From NCBI GenBank assembly GCA_002292025.1, contig DBBC01000073.1, positions 8,114-18,523 of the forward strand: a DNA stretch of 10,410 nt. Reading direction: 5' to 3'. The notes below the pieces were generated by a model. The model made no database searches. It saw nothing but the letters and a program-made list of their open reading frames with translations, and was not told where the DNA came from. Source of the stretch: Firmicutes bacterium UBA994 (lineage in GTDB: Bacteria > Bacillota > UBA994). Of the stretch, positions 1 through 6,721 are shown piece by piece; within the stretch, counting starts at the first letter, position 1, and each line of letters starts with the position of its first letter. Position numbers and translations under genes: made by a program.

Positions 1-871
1 GCTCCTGCTCCTCTACCGTTGTTTCCGGCACCTCGGGGAGTTTGCTTTCCATGTTCTCCATTGCGACGACGACCTCCTTAATGATCCATTCAGGGGTGGA
101 AGCACCTGCAGCTACACCAGCAATTCGCTTGTTGACAAACCATGCCGGGTTTAGCTGATCATGTGACTCAACCTGATAAGTGGGTGTGCCTACCCGACCA
201 CACAAAGCGGTAAGGTTTTTGGTATTGGCACTATTGTTACCCCCCACAACTATCATTATATCTGCTTGTGCGGCTAATTGATAGGTGGCAAGTTGTCTTT
301 CTTGCGTGGCCGCACAAATAGTATTAATGGGCTTCGCCTCGTACCCGTTGCGGCACAAATGCTCTACCACCGCTTGCCAAGTCTCAACCGGGGTGGTTGT
401 TTGCGCGAGCACCGCCACTTTCGCCGCAAGGTCGTGCGCTGCAAGTTCTGTAAAGTCACGCACGACATGTACAAAGCCGCCCGCATGCCCGAGTACTGCT
501 TGGACCTCAGGATGCTCCCTATCCCCTACCAGCACTGGTTCCCAACCCTCTGCCACCGCTAACCTAGTTTCGCGTTGCAGCCGCAAAACGTGCGGACACG
601 TTGCGTCTACTACTTTTAATTTTTTGTCTTTTGCCACCTCATACACCCTAGGCAATGCCCCGTGACTGCGGATCAGTACCTCGCTGCCGATAGGCACTTG
701 GTCGATGGTGCTTTCGGCTAATCCGCTTTCTTTAAGCCTGTCCGTGACTTGAGGGTTATGTACCACGGGACCTAGGCTATAGCCTTGTCTGCTTGCTACT
801 TCCTGCGCCAGTTCTAAAGCATGTCTGACGCCCCCGCACATGCCGGTAGGGTTGGCAATGAGCACCCTCAC
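1..871 (-). CDS. ispH: 4-hydroxy-3-methylbut-2-enyl diphosphate reductase (IspH/LytB), 3' end beyond the window; probable IspH-ribosomal protein S1 fusion
   Basis: Last enzyme of the MEP isoprenoid pathway: a cytosolic [4Fe-4S] protein reducing HMBPP to IPP and DMAPP. I read it from GTG at 871; 290 codons are visible with no stop. The three cluster cysteines are present: C12 in GMCGGV, C93 in DATCP, C187 in NTICAATQERQ. H38 (VVHN), H71 (RSHG), H121 and the proton-relay glutamate E123 (EHPE) are also present, as are GGNNSANT and the C-terminal GASTP motif (256-260). IspH normally ends about 20-30 residues after GASTP. Here the frame continues past WIIKEVVVAMENM into an acidic, proline-containing linker (KLPEVPETTVEEQE). 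That is typical of clostridial IspH-S1 fusions, but the S1 repeats would lie outside the window. GTG overlaps the plsC stop as GTGA, suggesting translational coupling. The identity is firm; the fusion is inference. Confidence 0.96.
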   Translation of the reverse strand, partial: MRVLIANPTGMCGGVRHALELAQEVASRQGYSLGPVVHNPQVTDRLKESGLAESTIDQVPIGSEVLIRSHGALPRVYEVAKDKKLKVVDATCPHVLRLQRETRLAVAEGWEPVLVGDREHPEVQAVLGHAGGFVHVVRDFTELAAHDLAAKVAVLAQTTTPVETWQAVVEHLCRNGYEAKPINTICAATQERQLATYQLAAQADIMIVVGGNNSANTKNLTALCGRVGTPTYQVESHDQLNPAWFVNKRIAGVAAGASTPEWIIKEVVVAMENMESKLPEVPETTVEEQE

Positions 872-1452
872 GTGAGCGTCGCCTTTAATTCATGGATGAT
901 ACCCATCAGGCGAACGGTAGCTAAGCGGCGGTCATACTTTCCTTCTTCGCACAAAGCTTGCACGCGGAAGGGCTTGCCAAAAGCTATGGCCAGCGGTTGA
1001 CGAAATCTATATCTCCCGACGATGGCCGCCGGCACAATGAGACTCCCCGTTTTCTCCGCTAACATGGTCACGCCTAGAAACAGTTGCCCGGCATCGCCCT
1101 CCCGCGCCCGTGTGCCTTCGGGAAAGATGCCTAACACTCCGCCCTTGCTGAGTATCTGCAAGCTGTGCTTGACGGCCCGAATGTCGGCGTCTCCGCGCTT
1201 CACCGGAAAGGCCCCCGCTAGGCGTGCTAGGAAACCGATTATCGGCCAAGAAAAAACTTCGGCTTTGGCCATAAAGCGCACCTGACGGCGTGTCCCCAAA
1301 ACCATCAGTACGGGATCAAACATGTGAATATGGTTAGCGCACAGTATCACACCGCCGGTCAAGGGAATATTCTCCTTGCCGCGCACGCGCACGCGGTATA
1401 AGAGACAAAGCAGGGACCCGGCAAGCGTACGCAAAATATTATAGGCTTGCAT
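868..1452 (-). CDS. plsC: 1-acyl-sn-glycerol-3-phosphate acyltransferase (PlsC family)
   Basis: Membrane-associated acyltransferase that adds the second acyl chain to lysophosphatidic acid, giving phosphatidic acid for phospholipid synthesis. With ATG at 1452 the protein has 194 residues, a normal length for short bacterial PlsC. The catalytic HX4D motif is H41...D46 in NHIHMFDP, with His where many homologues have Ser. The acceptor-binding motif FPEGTR is at 110-115 and a VKRG block at 84-87. A hydrophobic N-terminal stretch (about 8-19) fits membrane attachment. An in-frame TTG at 1470 would add six residues (SLNKQ region). Neither start has a clear Shine-Dalgarno, and I prefer ATG because the family usually begins just before this YN-hydrophobic segment. 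It overlaps the end of cmk and ends in a GTGA overlap with ispH. The order cmk-plsC-ispH is common in Clostridia. Confidence 0.93.
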   Translation of the reverse strand: MQAYNILRTLAGSLLCLLYRVRVRGKENIPLTGGVILCANHIHMFDPVLMVLGTRRQVRFMAKAEVFSWPIIGFLARLAGAFPVKRGDADIRAVKHSLQILSKGGVLGIFPEGTRAREGDAGQLFLGVTMLAEKTGSLIVPAAIVGRYRFRQPLAIAFGKPFRVQALCEEGKYDRRLATVRLMGIIHELKATLT

Positions 1453-2104
1453 TTGCTTGTTGAGCGACAATCTTTATAATCGCCTGTACTACTTGATCAG
1501 GACTAAGCAGGGTGCAGTCAATGGTAACCGCATCCGCTGCTTTTCGTAGCGGTGAGGCTAGGCGCGTGCTGTCTTTGTTATCACGTTCCTGAATCTGTCG
1601 CGCTACATCTGTGAGCGGAGCTGTATGTCCGCGCGCCTGCAACTCTATTAGCCTGCGCCTAGCACGCTCCTCGTGGTCGGCGTCAAGGAATATCTTAATA
1701 GGCGCATCCGGCATGACCTCTGTGCCGATGTCCCGGCCTTCCATAACGATGCCGCCCCCTGTAGCTATTTCCTGCTGCTTGGCTACCATCAGCTTGCGTA
1801 CGGAACTAAACTCCGCGACGCGGGACACCTCTTGGTTTACGTGCGGGGAGCGAATTTCCTCGCTTAGCGGCTCACCATTTAGGGTAAGACAAGACCCACA
1901 CACAAGCGCAAATCGCAATTCACCGAGCAGTATAACCAAGGCACGCTCATCCCGCAGGTCAAGACCGCGTTCGAGAGCTTGCCACGTGAGCGCCCTATAC
2001 ATAGCACCGGTGTCAAGGTACCGCAAACCAAGCTCCCCCGCTAGGGTCCTAGCTACGGTGCTTTTCCCTGAACCCGCCGGGCCATCTATAGCCACACTGA
2101 GCAT
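1439..2104 (-). CDS. cmk: cytidylate kinase (CMP/dCMP kinase)
   Basis: Cytosolic NMP kinase converting CMP and dCMP to diphosphates with ATP. The 221-residue product has the usual length. It shows the P-loop GPAGSGKST (8-16), the CMP-binding DTGAMYR (31-37), GGGIVMEGRDIGT (116-128) with the conserved GRD, and the lid-region RD followed by DSTR. The frame is open upstream to 2170, but that extension overlaps rluB and has no family similarity. The ATG at 2104 gives the canonical MLSVAIDGPAGSGKST beginning and follows a GGAGGGAG box (2115-2122), somewhat distant at about 10-13 bases. Only 25 bases separate it from the rluB stop, and its 3' end overlaps plsC, so it belongs to the same transcript. 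The TAA stop is at 1439-1441. Confidence 0.96.
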   Translation of the reverse strand: MLSVAIDGPAGSGKSTVARTLAGELGLRYLDTGAMYRALTWQALERGLDLRDERALVILLGELRFALVCGSCLTLNGEPLSEEIRSPHVNQEVSRVAEFSSVRKLMVAKQQEIATGGGIVMEGRDIGTEVMPDAPIKIFLDADHEERARRRLIELQARGHTAPLTDVARQIQERDNKDSTRLASPLRKAADAVTIDCTLLSPDQVVQAIIKIVAQQANASL

Positions 2105-2129
2105 ATTACGGCCACTCCCTCCGCGCCAA

Positions 2130-2867
2130 CTATTGTTCGCCAATACTATCGGTATTCCTCCCGGCAGCATGACAGAGAGAGGCCACTTCGTCCGTAGTCA
2201 AGTGACGATATGCACCTTTGGCTAAGCTGCCCAAAGCCAACGGCCCCAGCGCAAGGCGTTTAAGATATGTCACATGATGCCCTACGCTGCTGCACATGCG
2301 CCTGATTTGACGGTTCTTCCCTTCGCGAATGGTAAGCATAAACCTCGTTCCCTCTGCCGTAGGCGTGACAGTCTCTATCTGTGCGGGCGCAGTCATGCCG
2401 TCTTCCAGCTGCACGCCCTGTTCTAGCTTAGCTGCCGCCACGCTCGATAACACACCTAAAACTTCAACCAAGTAGGTCTTGGCCACACGCTGCGAAGGGT
2501 GTAATAGGCATTTAGCAAGATCCCCATCATTAGTAAGAAGTAAGAGGCCCTCTGTTGCTTGGTCTAGTCTGCCAACTGGGTACACGCGCACACCGAGGTC
2601 GCCGCAAAGCTCCATCACCGTGTGCCGGGAATGTGTATCCTGCGCTGTAGTGATGTATCCCGCAGGCTTGTGCAACATTATATAGGTTAATCGCTCACGA
2701 CTGCCTACAGGATTCCCGTCCACACTTACTTGATCGCTCTCTGCTACTTTAGTTCCCAACGTCGTGACCGTGATGCCGTTAACTTGCACTCGGCCCTGCG
2801 TTATCAGCTCTTCTGCCGCGCGGCGCGAGGCCACGCCCGCTTGTGCGAGCATCTTCTGTAGCCTCAC
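2130..2867 (-). CDS. rluB: 23S rRNA pseudouridine synthase, RluB/RsuA family
   Basis: Isomerises a uridine of ribosomal RNA to pseudouridine; the RluB-like members act on 23S rRNA near the peptidyl transferase centre. The protein (245 residues) has an N-terminal S4 RNA-binding domain (about 1-60, RLQKMLAQAGVASRR...GRVQVNG) and a C-terminal synthase domain. The catalytic aspartate is D102 in GRLDQATEGLLLLTNDG, and the late motif EGKNRQIRRM is present. The longest frame begins at a TTG at 2882, but GGAGGAGGG at 2872-2880 lies inside that extension, four bases before GTG 2867. Starting there gives MRLQKMLAQAGVASRR, the classical beginning of this family. Exact rRNA target (RluB versus RsuA or RluE/F type) is inferred from family resemblance and the rluB-cmk neighbourhood typical of Firmicutes. 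Confidence 0.95.
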   Translation of the reverse strand: MRLQKMLAQAGVASRRAAEELITQGRVQVNGITVTTLGTKVAESDQVSVDGNPVGSRERLTYIMLHKPAGYITTAQDTHSRHTVMELCGDLGVRVYPVGRLDQATEGLLLLTNDGDLAKCLLHPSQRVAKTYLVEVLGVLSSVAAAKLEQGVQLEDGMTAPAQIETVTPTAEGTRFMLTIREGKNRQIRRMCSSVGHHVTYLKRLALGPLALGSLAKGAYRHLTTDEVASLCHAAGRNTDSIGEQ

Positions 2868-2871
2868 TAGG

Positions 2872-2880
2872 CCCTCCTCC
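2872..2880 (-). promoter_or_regulatory. Shine-Dalgarno of rluB
   Basis: The minus strand reads GGAGGAGGG, then CCTA, then GTG at 2867. This near-perfect site decides the GTG start over the upstream TTG at 2882, which is itself part of the ribosome binding region. Confidence 0.85.
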
Positions 2881-2885
2881 AAACT

Positions 2886-3344
2886 CTACTCCACTTCCAC
2901 AACCATCTCAATTTCGACGGCTGCACCTAGGGGTAAGCTAGACATGCCGATGGAGGAACGGGCATGTGTGCCCCGCTCACCAAAGATGGCCTGCAGCAAC
3001 TCGGAGGCACCGTTTACCACCTTGGACTGTTGTGTAAACTCTTGGGTGCAGCTGACAAAGCCTGTGATTTTGACAATGCGCGTGACTCGATTAAGATCCG
3101 ACACAACGGTTCTGAGGGCCGCTAGGCCGTTGATGGCACAAAGGCGCGCGGCCGCAGTGCCCTGCGCGACATCAATATCATGCCCTAAGGTCCCTCGATA
3201 CTGCAACTCCCCGTTAATTGTGGGTAACTGCCCCGAGATAAAAACCAAATTTCCTGTGCGCACAGCAGGCACATATGCTGCTACGGGCTTAGCGGCCTGA
3301 GGAATTACTACGCCTAATTCGGCTAGTCGCGTTTCAATGGACAA
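2886..3344 (-). CDS. RidA/YjgF/UK114 family protein (probable enamine/imine deaminase, long subgroup)
   Basis: RidA proteins are trimeric and hydrolyse reactive enamine/imine intermediates released by PLP enzymes; some homologues have other or unknown roles. This 152-residue protein belongs by length and pattern to the roughly 150-residue subgroup rather than the 125-residue RidA proper. It has an N-terminal extension (TRLAELGVVIPQAAKPVAAY), then NLVFISGQLP (32-41), and ARSSIG near 128-133. R129 aligns with the substrate-carboxylate arginine of RidA. The C-terminal strand is VEIEMVVEVE, with E146 in the position of the conserved acid. It starts at TTG 3344, seven bases after AGGAGGG (3352-3358); no in-frame ATG is nearby. 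A 70-base gap precedes it and 18 bases follow to rluB. The substrate is not predictable from the sequence. Confidence 0.9.
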   Translation of the reverse strand: MSIETRLAELGVVIPQAAKPVAAYVPAVRTGNLVFISGQLPTINGELQYRGTLGHDIDVAQGTAAARLCAINGLAALRTVVSDLNRVTRIVKITGFVSCTQEFTQQSKVVNGASELLQAIFGERGTHARSSIGMSSLPLGAAVEIEMVVEVE

Positions 3345-3351
3345 AATTCAT

Positions 3352-3358
3352 CCCTCCT
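3352..3358 (-). promoter_or_regulatory. Shine-Dalgarno of the RidA-family gene
   Basis: AGGAGGG on the minus strand, seven bases before the TTG at 3344. It supports a TTG start. The ATG that overlaps this region is in another frame and stops after a few codons. Confidence 0.8.
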
Positions 3359-3360
3359 AC

Positions 3361-3403
3361 GTTGACTCAACATCATCTTGCCACATTCTCCTATGGAAAT
3401 CAA
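3361..3403 (-). promoter_or_regulatory. possible weak promoter with an 11-base palindrome ahead of ridA
   Basis: In the 70-base gap between the M50 gene and ridA, the minus strand reads TTGATT (3398-3403), a 17-base spacer, then TGG-CAAGAT (TG-extended -10, hexamer at 3375-3380). The -10 matches the consensus at only three of six positions. The perfect palindrome GTTGACTCAAC (3361-3371) falls where transcription would begin, so it could be an operator. Both elements are short and may be chance. Confidence 0.25.
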
Positions 3404-3414
3404 CAGGGCATCGC

Positions 3415-4065
3415 TCATATCACAGTCCCCAACAATACGACAATGGTCCTGAACATTCCCAAAATCAGGGCGTTAGTCATAGGTCTGAGTATAGTTCCGA
3501 TTAACCCTGTCGCCATCAGCCCGATGAGAATGAAAAACCCCCACTGCTGTGTAAAGCTCTGAAAACGATAGCCGTACCGGCGCGGCAGAAGACTGGCCAG
3601 AATTTTGGAACCGTCAAGGGGCGGGATAGGCAGCATGTTGAAAACCGCAAGAACAACGTTTATGGAAAACCCTGCGCTCAGCAATCGTGCCGCAAAGGAG
3701 GTTTCCGTTATTAGGTTTATGCTTAGCAAGAGAACAAAGCCAAACATTAATAGAAATGCCATCACCAAATTCGAGGCCGGGCCGGCCAAAGACACCAGCA
3801 GCACTCCTTGCCGCTGATTGCGATAGTACCTTGGGTCAATTTCTACCGCTTTGCCCCATCCAAAACCAACCAGCAGCACGGCAATCAGTCCGATGGGGTC
3901 AATGTGGGCTAACGGGTTAAGTGTCGTTCGGGCCTGAAGCCGTGGCGTAGGGTCACCCAAACGTGAAGAAACCCAAGCGTGGGAAAATTCATGTATGGTA
4001 ATTGCCAGCAGTAATGACGGCAATAAGAAAATAAGATTATCGGGTAGCAGCGCTGGGATGTTCAA
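3415..4065 (-). CDS. site-2 protease family protein (M50 metallopeptidase, short YwhC-like type)
   Basis: Intramembrane zinc metalloprotease of the minimal M50 type common in Clostridia. Family members cleave transmembrane segments, but the substrate of this subgroup is generally unknown. The protein has 216 residues and is very hydrophobic. HEFSH (25-29) supplies two zinc ligands and the catalytic glutamate. The third ligand is D151 in NMLPIPPLDG (143-152). Hydrophobic segments lie at about 11-24, 57-71, 87-116, 131-145 and 171-216. There is no PDZ domain. Start is TTG 4065, eight bases after the core of AGGGAGGA (4073-4080), which lies within the last codons of the upstream nucleotidyltransferase gene. 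The one-base gap implies coupling. In several Clostridia this gene stands next to scpA/scpB; here the next gene is ridA. Confidence 0.93.
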   Translation of the reverse strand: MNIPALLPDNLIFLLPSLLLAITIHEFSHAWVSSRLGDPTPRLQARTTLNPLAHIDPIGLIAVLLVGFGWGKAVEIDPRYYRNQRQGVLLVSLAGPASNLVMAFLLMFGFVLLLSINLITETSFAARLLSAGFSINVVLAVFNMLPIPPLDGSKILASLLPRRYGYRFQSFTQQWGFFILIGLMATGLIGTILRPMTNALILGMFRTIVVLLGTVI

Positions 4066-4066
4066 T

Positions 4067-6682
4067 TTAGATTCCTCCCTTTAGACTGCGCTCTAACAGA
4101 GCGTTTAGGAACTCCATCTCTGCCTCCTGCGTACGGAGATGCCCCGCTAAACGGGCCTTCTTTAGCTCTGCCAATATACGCCCCATCATCGGACCGGGTG
4201 GGACGCCGCGCTGTATCAGGTCTTGCCCACTGAGCATCGGACGTTCGGTAACTTCGGCATATAGCGCTCGCAACTGGCGGAAGAGGTCCGGGCCGAGCAG
4301 TGAAGCGATAAGCAATTGCGTTTCGACAGAAAGCGCTTCCACCATCAGCCAGATATCAGCGAGCGAAGTTTTCCCTTCTTGAAACGCGCGTGAGACTGCC
4401 TCGGCGTGAGCGGCAACTTCGAGGCACACGTCGCGGGCCTTGCGCGGCAGCCGCAGTGACTCAACGAGCAAAGGCCACTCAGGGAAAGGCTTGTACATGA
4501 GAATTACCGCCATGTAGACGGCAAACTGGTCGAGCACGAGGTCGATGCTCTGTTGAGCGACCCTGCGCATTACTCTAATTTGGTTGTCGCTAAGCATAAA
4601 CCCAGGCAGGATGTGGGGCCAGATGCCAAGCTCATCCATGCGCAGAACAGAGTGCGCAGCCGCAGGCTCGCTCAACATGCACTGCAGCTCGTCACGCAAT
4701 TTCTCGCGCGACACTTTCTCCAGCACCCCATTTTCGAGGGCATTACGCAAGAATCGCTCCGTTTGCTCCTCGATACGCAACCCATACCGCTGCTCGAAAC
4801 GAATAGCCCGAATGATGCGGGTGGGGTCTTCCACAAAACTGAGGTTGTATAGAACACGTACTAATCCTTGGCTGAGGTCATCCCTCCCGCCAAAGAAGTC
4901 CAGTAGCGTGCCGAACTGACCTTGGTTCAAAACCACGGCTAAAGTATTGATGGTAAAGTCTCGGCGATACAAGTCTTGGCGGATGCCGGCGTTCTCTACA
5001 TCGGGAAGCGCTGCCGGTTTGGCGTAGAACTCAGTGCGAGCCGTGACAAAGTCAATGCTTTCCCCCTGCGGCAGAGTGACGGTGGCCGTACCAAATTTAG
5101 GATGTTCCACGCACGCCGCGCCTAGGAGTTTGGCAATGCTCTGCGCCACCGGTATGGCAGCAGGTTCAACAACAATGTCAACGTCAGTATTCGCATGCCC
5201 GATAAAAACGTCGCGCACCAAGCCGCCGACCAAATAGGCCCGTGCGCCTTGACGGTCGGCTTCCTGCCCGATAAGCAGCAGCAAACCCATTGTTCTGCTG
5301 CCGATATGGGACTCTAACGCTAGCGTGACATTCTCATCCTCCAGTGTCGCTTGGTCGGGGCGTGAGCGATAGGTAGCTTGGTACCAATGGGGATAACTCT
5401 TGCCGTGGAGAGTGCGCAGAACGTCGGTGCGAGTCACAATGCCCGCCACACTACCGTTTTCATCCACCACAGGCAGCCGTCCGATATCCTTGGTGATAAG
5501 CATTCGCTGCACTTCTTCCAGCGAAGCATCGGCAGATACAACTACCACTTGTGAAGACATAAAGCCCTTAACCGGCGCGTTTTCCAGCCCATGGTGATTG
5601 GCTTTATCTAGGTCACGGCGTGAGATAATGCCTATAAGCTGCCCCGCTTCAATCACCGGCAAGCCGCTATGCCCATAGCGCAGCATCAATTGACCGGCCT
5701 CGGCCATGGTGGTGTCCGGGGTAACGCTACGCACGGGGGCGCTCATGATATCCCGCGCTTGCAGCGGCGGTTCAACAATCTCTTGCAGAAAGCCCTCTAT
5801 CTGGGTTAATTCAGCACGGGATACATCCTTGAGCGTGGCTGAGGCTGCTTGAGCATGGCCGTTGCCCCCTAATCGCTGCATAAGCTTTTGCATGTCGATG
5901 CGGCTGCTCTTGCTCCGGCCCACGACATGCACCTTGCCATCCATGTTTACGACGGCAATACAGGCATCACAATCGTCAATTTCCGCCAACTTGCCGGTCA
6001 GCACGGCCAATCCATCTACGTATTCGCTTACTTCGCAAGTAGTCAGCTTGATTTTGGCCTCCTTCACCATGATGTCCCGTGATGAGGCCAGAAGTTCCTC
6101 AAAAAGAGAGCGCTGCCCATCCGACAATGGACTGCGCGTGTAAGCGGCAATGACTTCTAAACTGGCTTGTTGCGTTAAAAGAAAAGCCACAGCGGTAACA
6201 TCGCGGGCTGTCGTGTAGCTGGCTGTCAGACATGCTGTATCCGAGTAGATGCCCGTGGCCAACACTGTGGCCACGCTAGGGGTTAAGTTGATTTTTTTCG
6301 CGATTATTTCTTCCACGAGCAGAGTGGTGGTCGCCCCTACGGGCTCTATTTGTGTGGCAGCCCTCTCCGGCAATAACTCCTGCCGCGGATGGTGGTCGAT
6401 GATGGTTAGTTTTACGTCCGAGCGCGCAAACAGAGGCTTCAGCTTGCCGATGCGGTTCGCGCTCTGCGTATCGACAACCACCAGATGCGTTATCTCCTGC
6501 ACGTTAACGTGCTCCAACAGCGTCAGGTTAAGGCTGTCTTTATACAGCGAGTAGAGTTCTTTTACTTTCTTGTTGATGTGGCCAGGAAAGCAGGCCAATG
6601 CCTTTGGTCGAAGGAGCTTGGCAGCCACTAACGAACCTAGAGCGTCAAAATCTGCGTTAGTGTGACAGACAATAACCTCCAC
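4067..6682 (-). CDS. DHH phosphoesterase - two CBS domains - tRNA nucleotidyltransferase (CCA- or A-adding) fusion
   Basis: An 871-residue multidomain protein. (1) A DHH/DHHA1 phosphoesterase of NrnA type spans about 1-300, with metal ligands in HTNADFD (7-13), D71, DHH (96-98), D148, and GGNGHAQAAS (272-281). (2) A CBS pair spans about 308-428, a possible adenine-nucleotide sensor. (3) A class II tRNA nucleotidyltransferase head spans about 462-630: GGLVRD (486-491), catalytic D500 and D502, RRDFTIN (573-579), EDPTR (618-622). (4) A helical tRNA-binding body follows to the end. The TARTEFY...DLYRRD stretch between motifs A and B fits the flexible loop that CC-adding enzymes lack, so CCA- or A-adding is more likely. 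GTG 6682 gives MEVIVCHTNADFDAL, typical of the family. The ATG at 6712 lacks a Shine-Dalgarno and sits in a -10 box. The DHH role within the fusion is not known to me. Confidence 0.94.
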   Translation of the reverse strand: MEVIVCHTNADFDALGSLVAAKLLRPKALACFPGHINKKVKELYSLYKDSLNLTLLEHVNVQEITHLVVVDTQSANRIGKLKPLFARSDVKLTIIDHHPRQELLPERAATQIEPVGATTTLLVEEIIAKKINLTPSVATVLATGIYSDTACLTASYTTARDVTAVAFLLTQQASLEVIAAYTRSPLSDGQRSLFEELLASSRDIMVKEAKIKLTTCEVSEYVDGLAVLTGKLAEIDDCDACIAVVNMDGKVHVVGRSKSSRIDMQKLMQRLGGNGHAQAASATLKDVSRAELTQIEGFLQEIVEPPLQARDIMSAPVRSVTPDTTMAEAGQLMLRYGHSGLPVIEAGQLIGIISRRDLDKANHHGLENAPVKGFMSSQVVVVSADASLEEVQRMLITKDIGRLPVVDENGSVAGIVTRTDVLRTLHGKSYPHWYQATYRSRPDQATLEDENVTLALESHIGSRTMGLLLLIGQEADRQGARAYLVGGLVRDVFIGHANTDVDIVVEPAAIPVAQSIAKLLGAACVEHPKFGTATVTLPQGESIDFVTARTEFYAKPAALPDVENAGIRQDLYRRDFTINTLAVVLNQGQFGTLLDFFGGRDDLSQGLVRVLYNLSFVEDPTRIIRAIRFEQRYGLRIEEQTERFLRNALENGVLEKVSREKLRDELQCMLSEPAAAHSVLRMDELGIWPHILPGFMLSDNQIRVMRRVAQQSIDLVLDQFAVYMAVILMYKPFPEWPLLVESLRLPRKARDVCLEVAAHAEAVSRAFQEGKTSLADIWLMVEALSVETQLLIASLLGPDLFRQLRALYAEVTERPMLSGQDLIQRGVPPGPMMGRILAELKKARLAGHLRTQEAEMEFLNALLERSLKGGI
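4073..4080 (-). promoter_or_regulatory. Shine-Dalgarno of the M50 protease gene
   Basis: AGGGAGGA on the minus strand lies inside the final codons (K-G-G-I) of the upstream gene, and its GGAGG core is eight bases before TTG 4065. It supports both the TTG start and translational coupling. Confidence 0.8.
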
Positions 6683-6688
6683 CCACGC

Positions 6689-6695
6689 ACCTCCT
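6689..6695 (-). promoter_or_regulatory. Shine-Dalgarno of the DHH-CBS-nucleotidyltransferase gene
   Basis: AGGAGGT on the minus strand, six bases before GTG 6682. It decides that start over the in-frame ATG at 6712, which would place this ribosome binding site inside the coding sequence. Confidence 0.85.
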
Positions 6696-6710
6696 GTACC
6701 CCTTTGCACC

Positions 6711-6719
6711 ATTATACCA
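6711..6719 (-). promoter_or_regulatory. extended -10 promoter ahead of the nucleotidyltransferase fusion gene
   Basis: The minus strand reads TGGTATAAT, a full consensus TG-extended -10 (TGnTATAAT), just after the pdp stop at 6722-6724. No recognisable -35 lies 16-18 bases upstream, which extended -10 promoters can do without. Transcription would begin about seven bases downstream, near 6704, leaving a leader of roughly 20 bases that contains the Shine-Dalgarno at 6689-6695 before GTG 6682. The spacing makes this a credible internal operon promoter. Confidence 0.55.
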
Positions 6720-6721
6720 CA

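Noticed and set aside
285..665. 126-residue plus-strand frame (and the overlapping 94-residue one)
   Set aside because: Both are antisense to ispH, whose cluster cysteines and catalytic motifs are intact over the same bases.
2105..2170. 22-codon upstream extension of cmk
   Set aside because: It overlaps the rluB 3' end, and the canonical cmk N terminus begins at ATG 2104.
1611..2225. 204-residue plus-strand frame opposite cmk
   Set aside because: Antisense shadow of cmk and the end of rluB. Its translation is Ser/Arg/Pro-rich with no recognisable domain, while the minus strand encodes a clear kinase.
2764..3300. 178-residue plus-strand frame opposite rluB and ridA
   Set aside because: It spans two well-supported minus-strand genes, with low-complexity composition and no motif.
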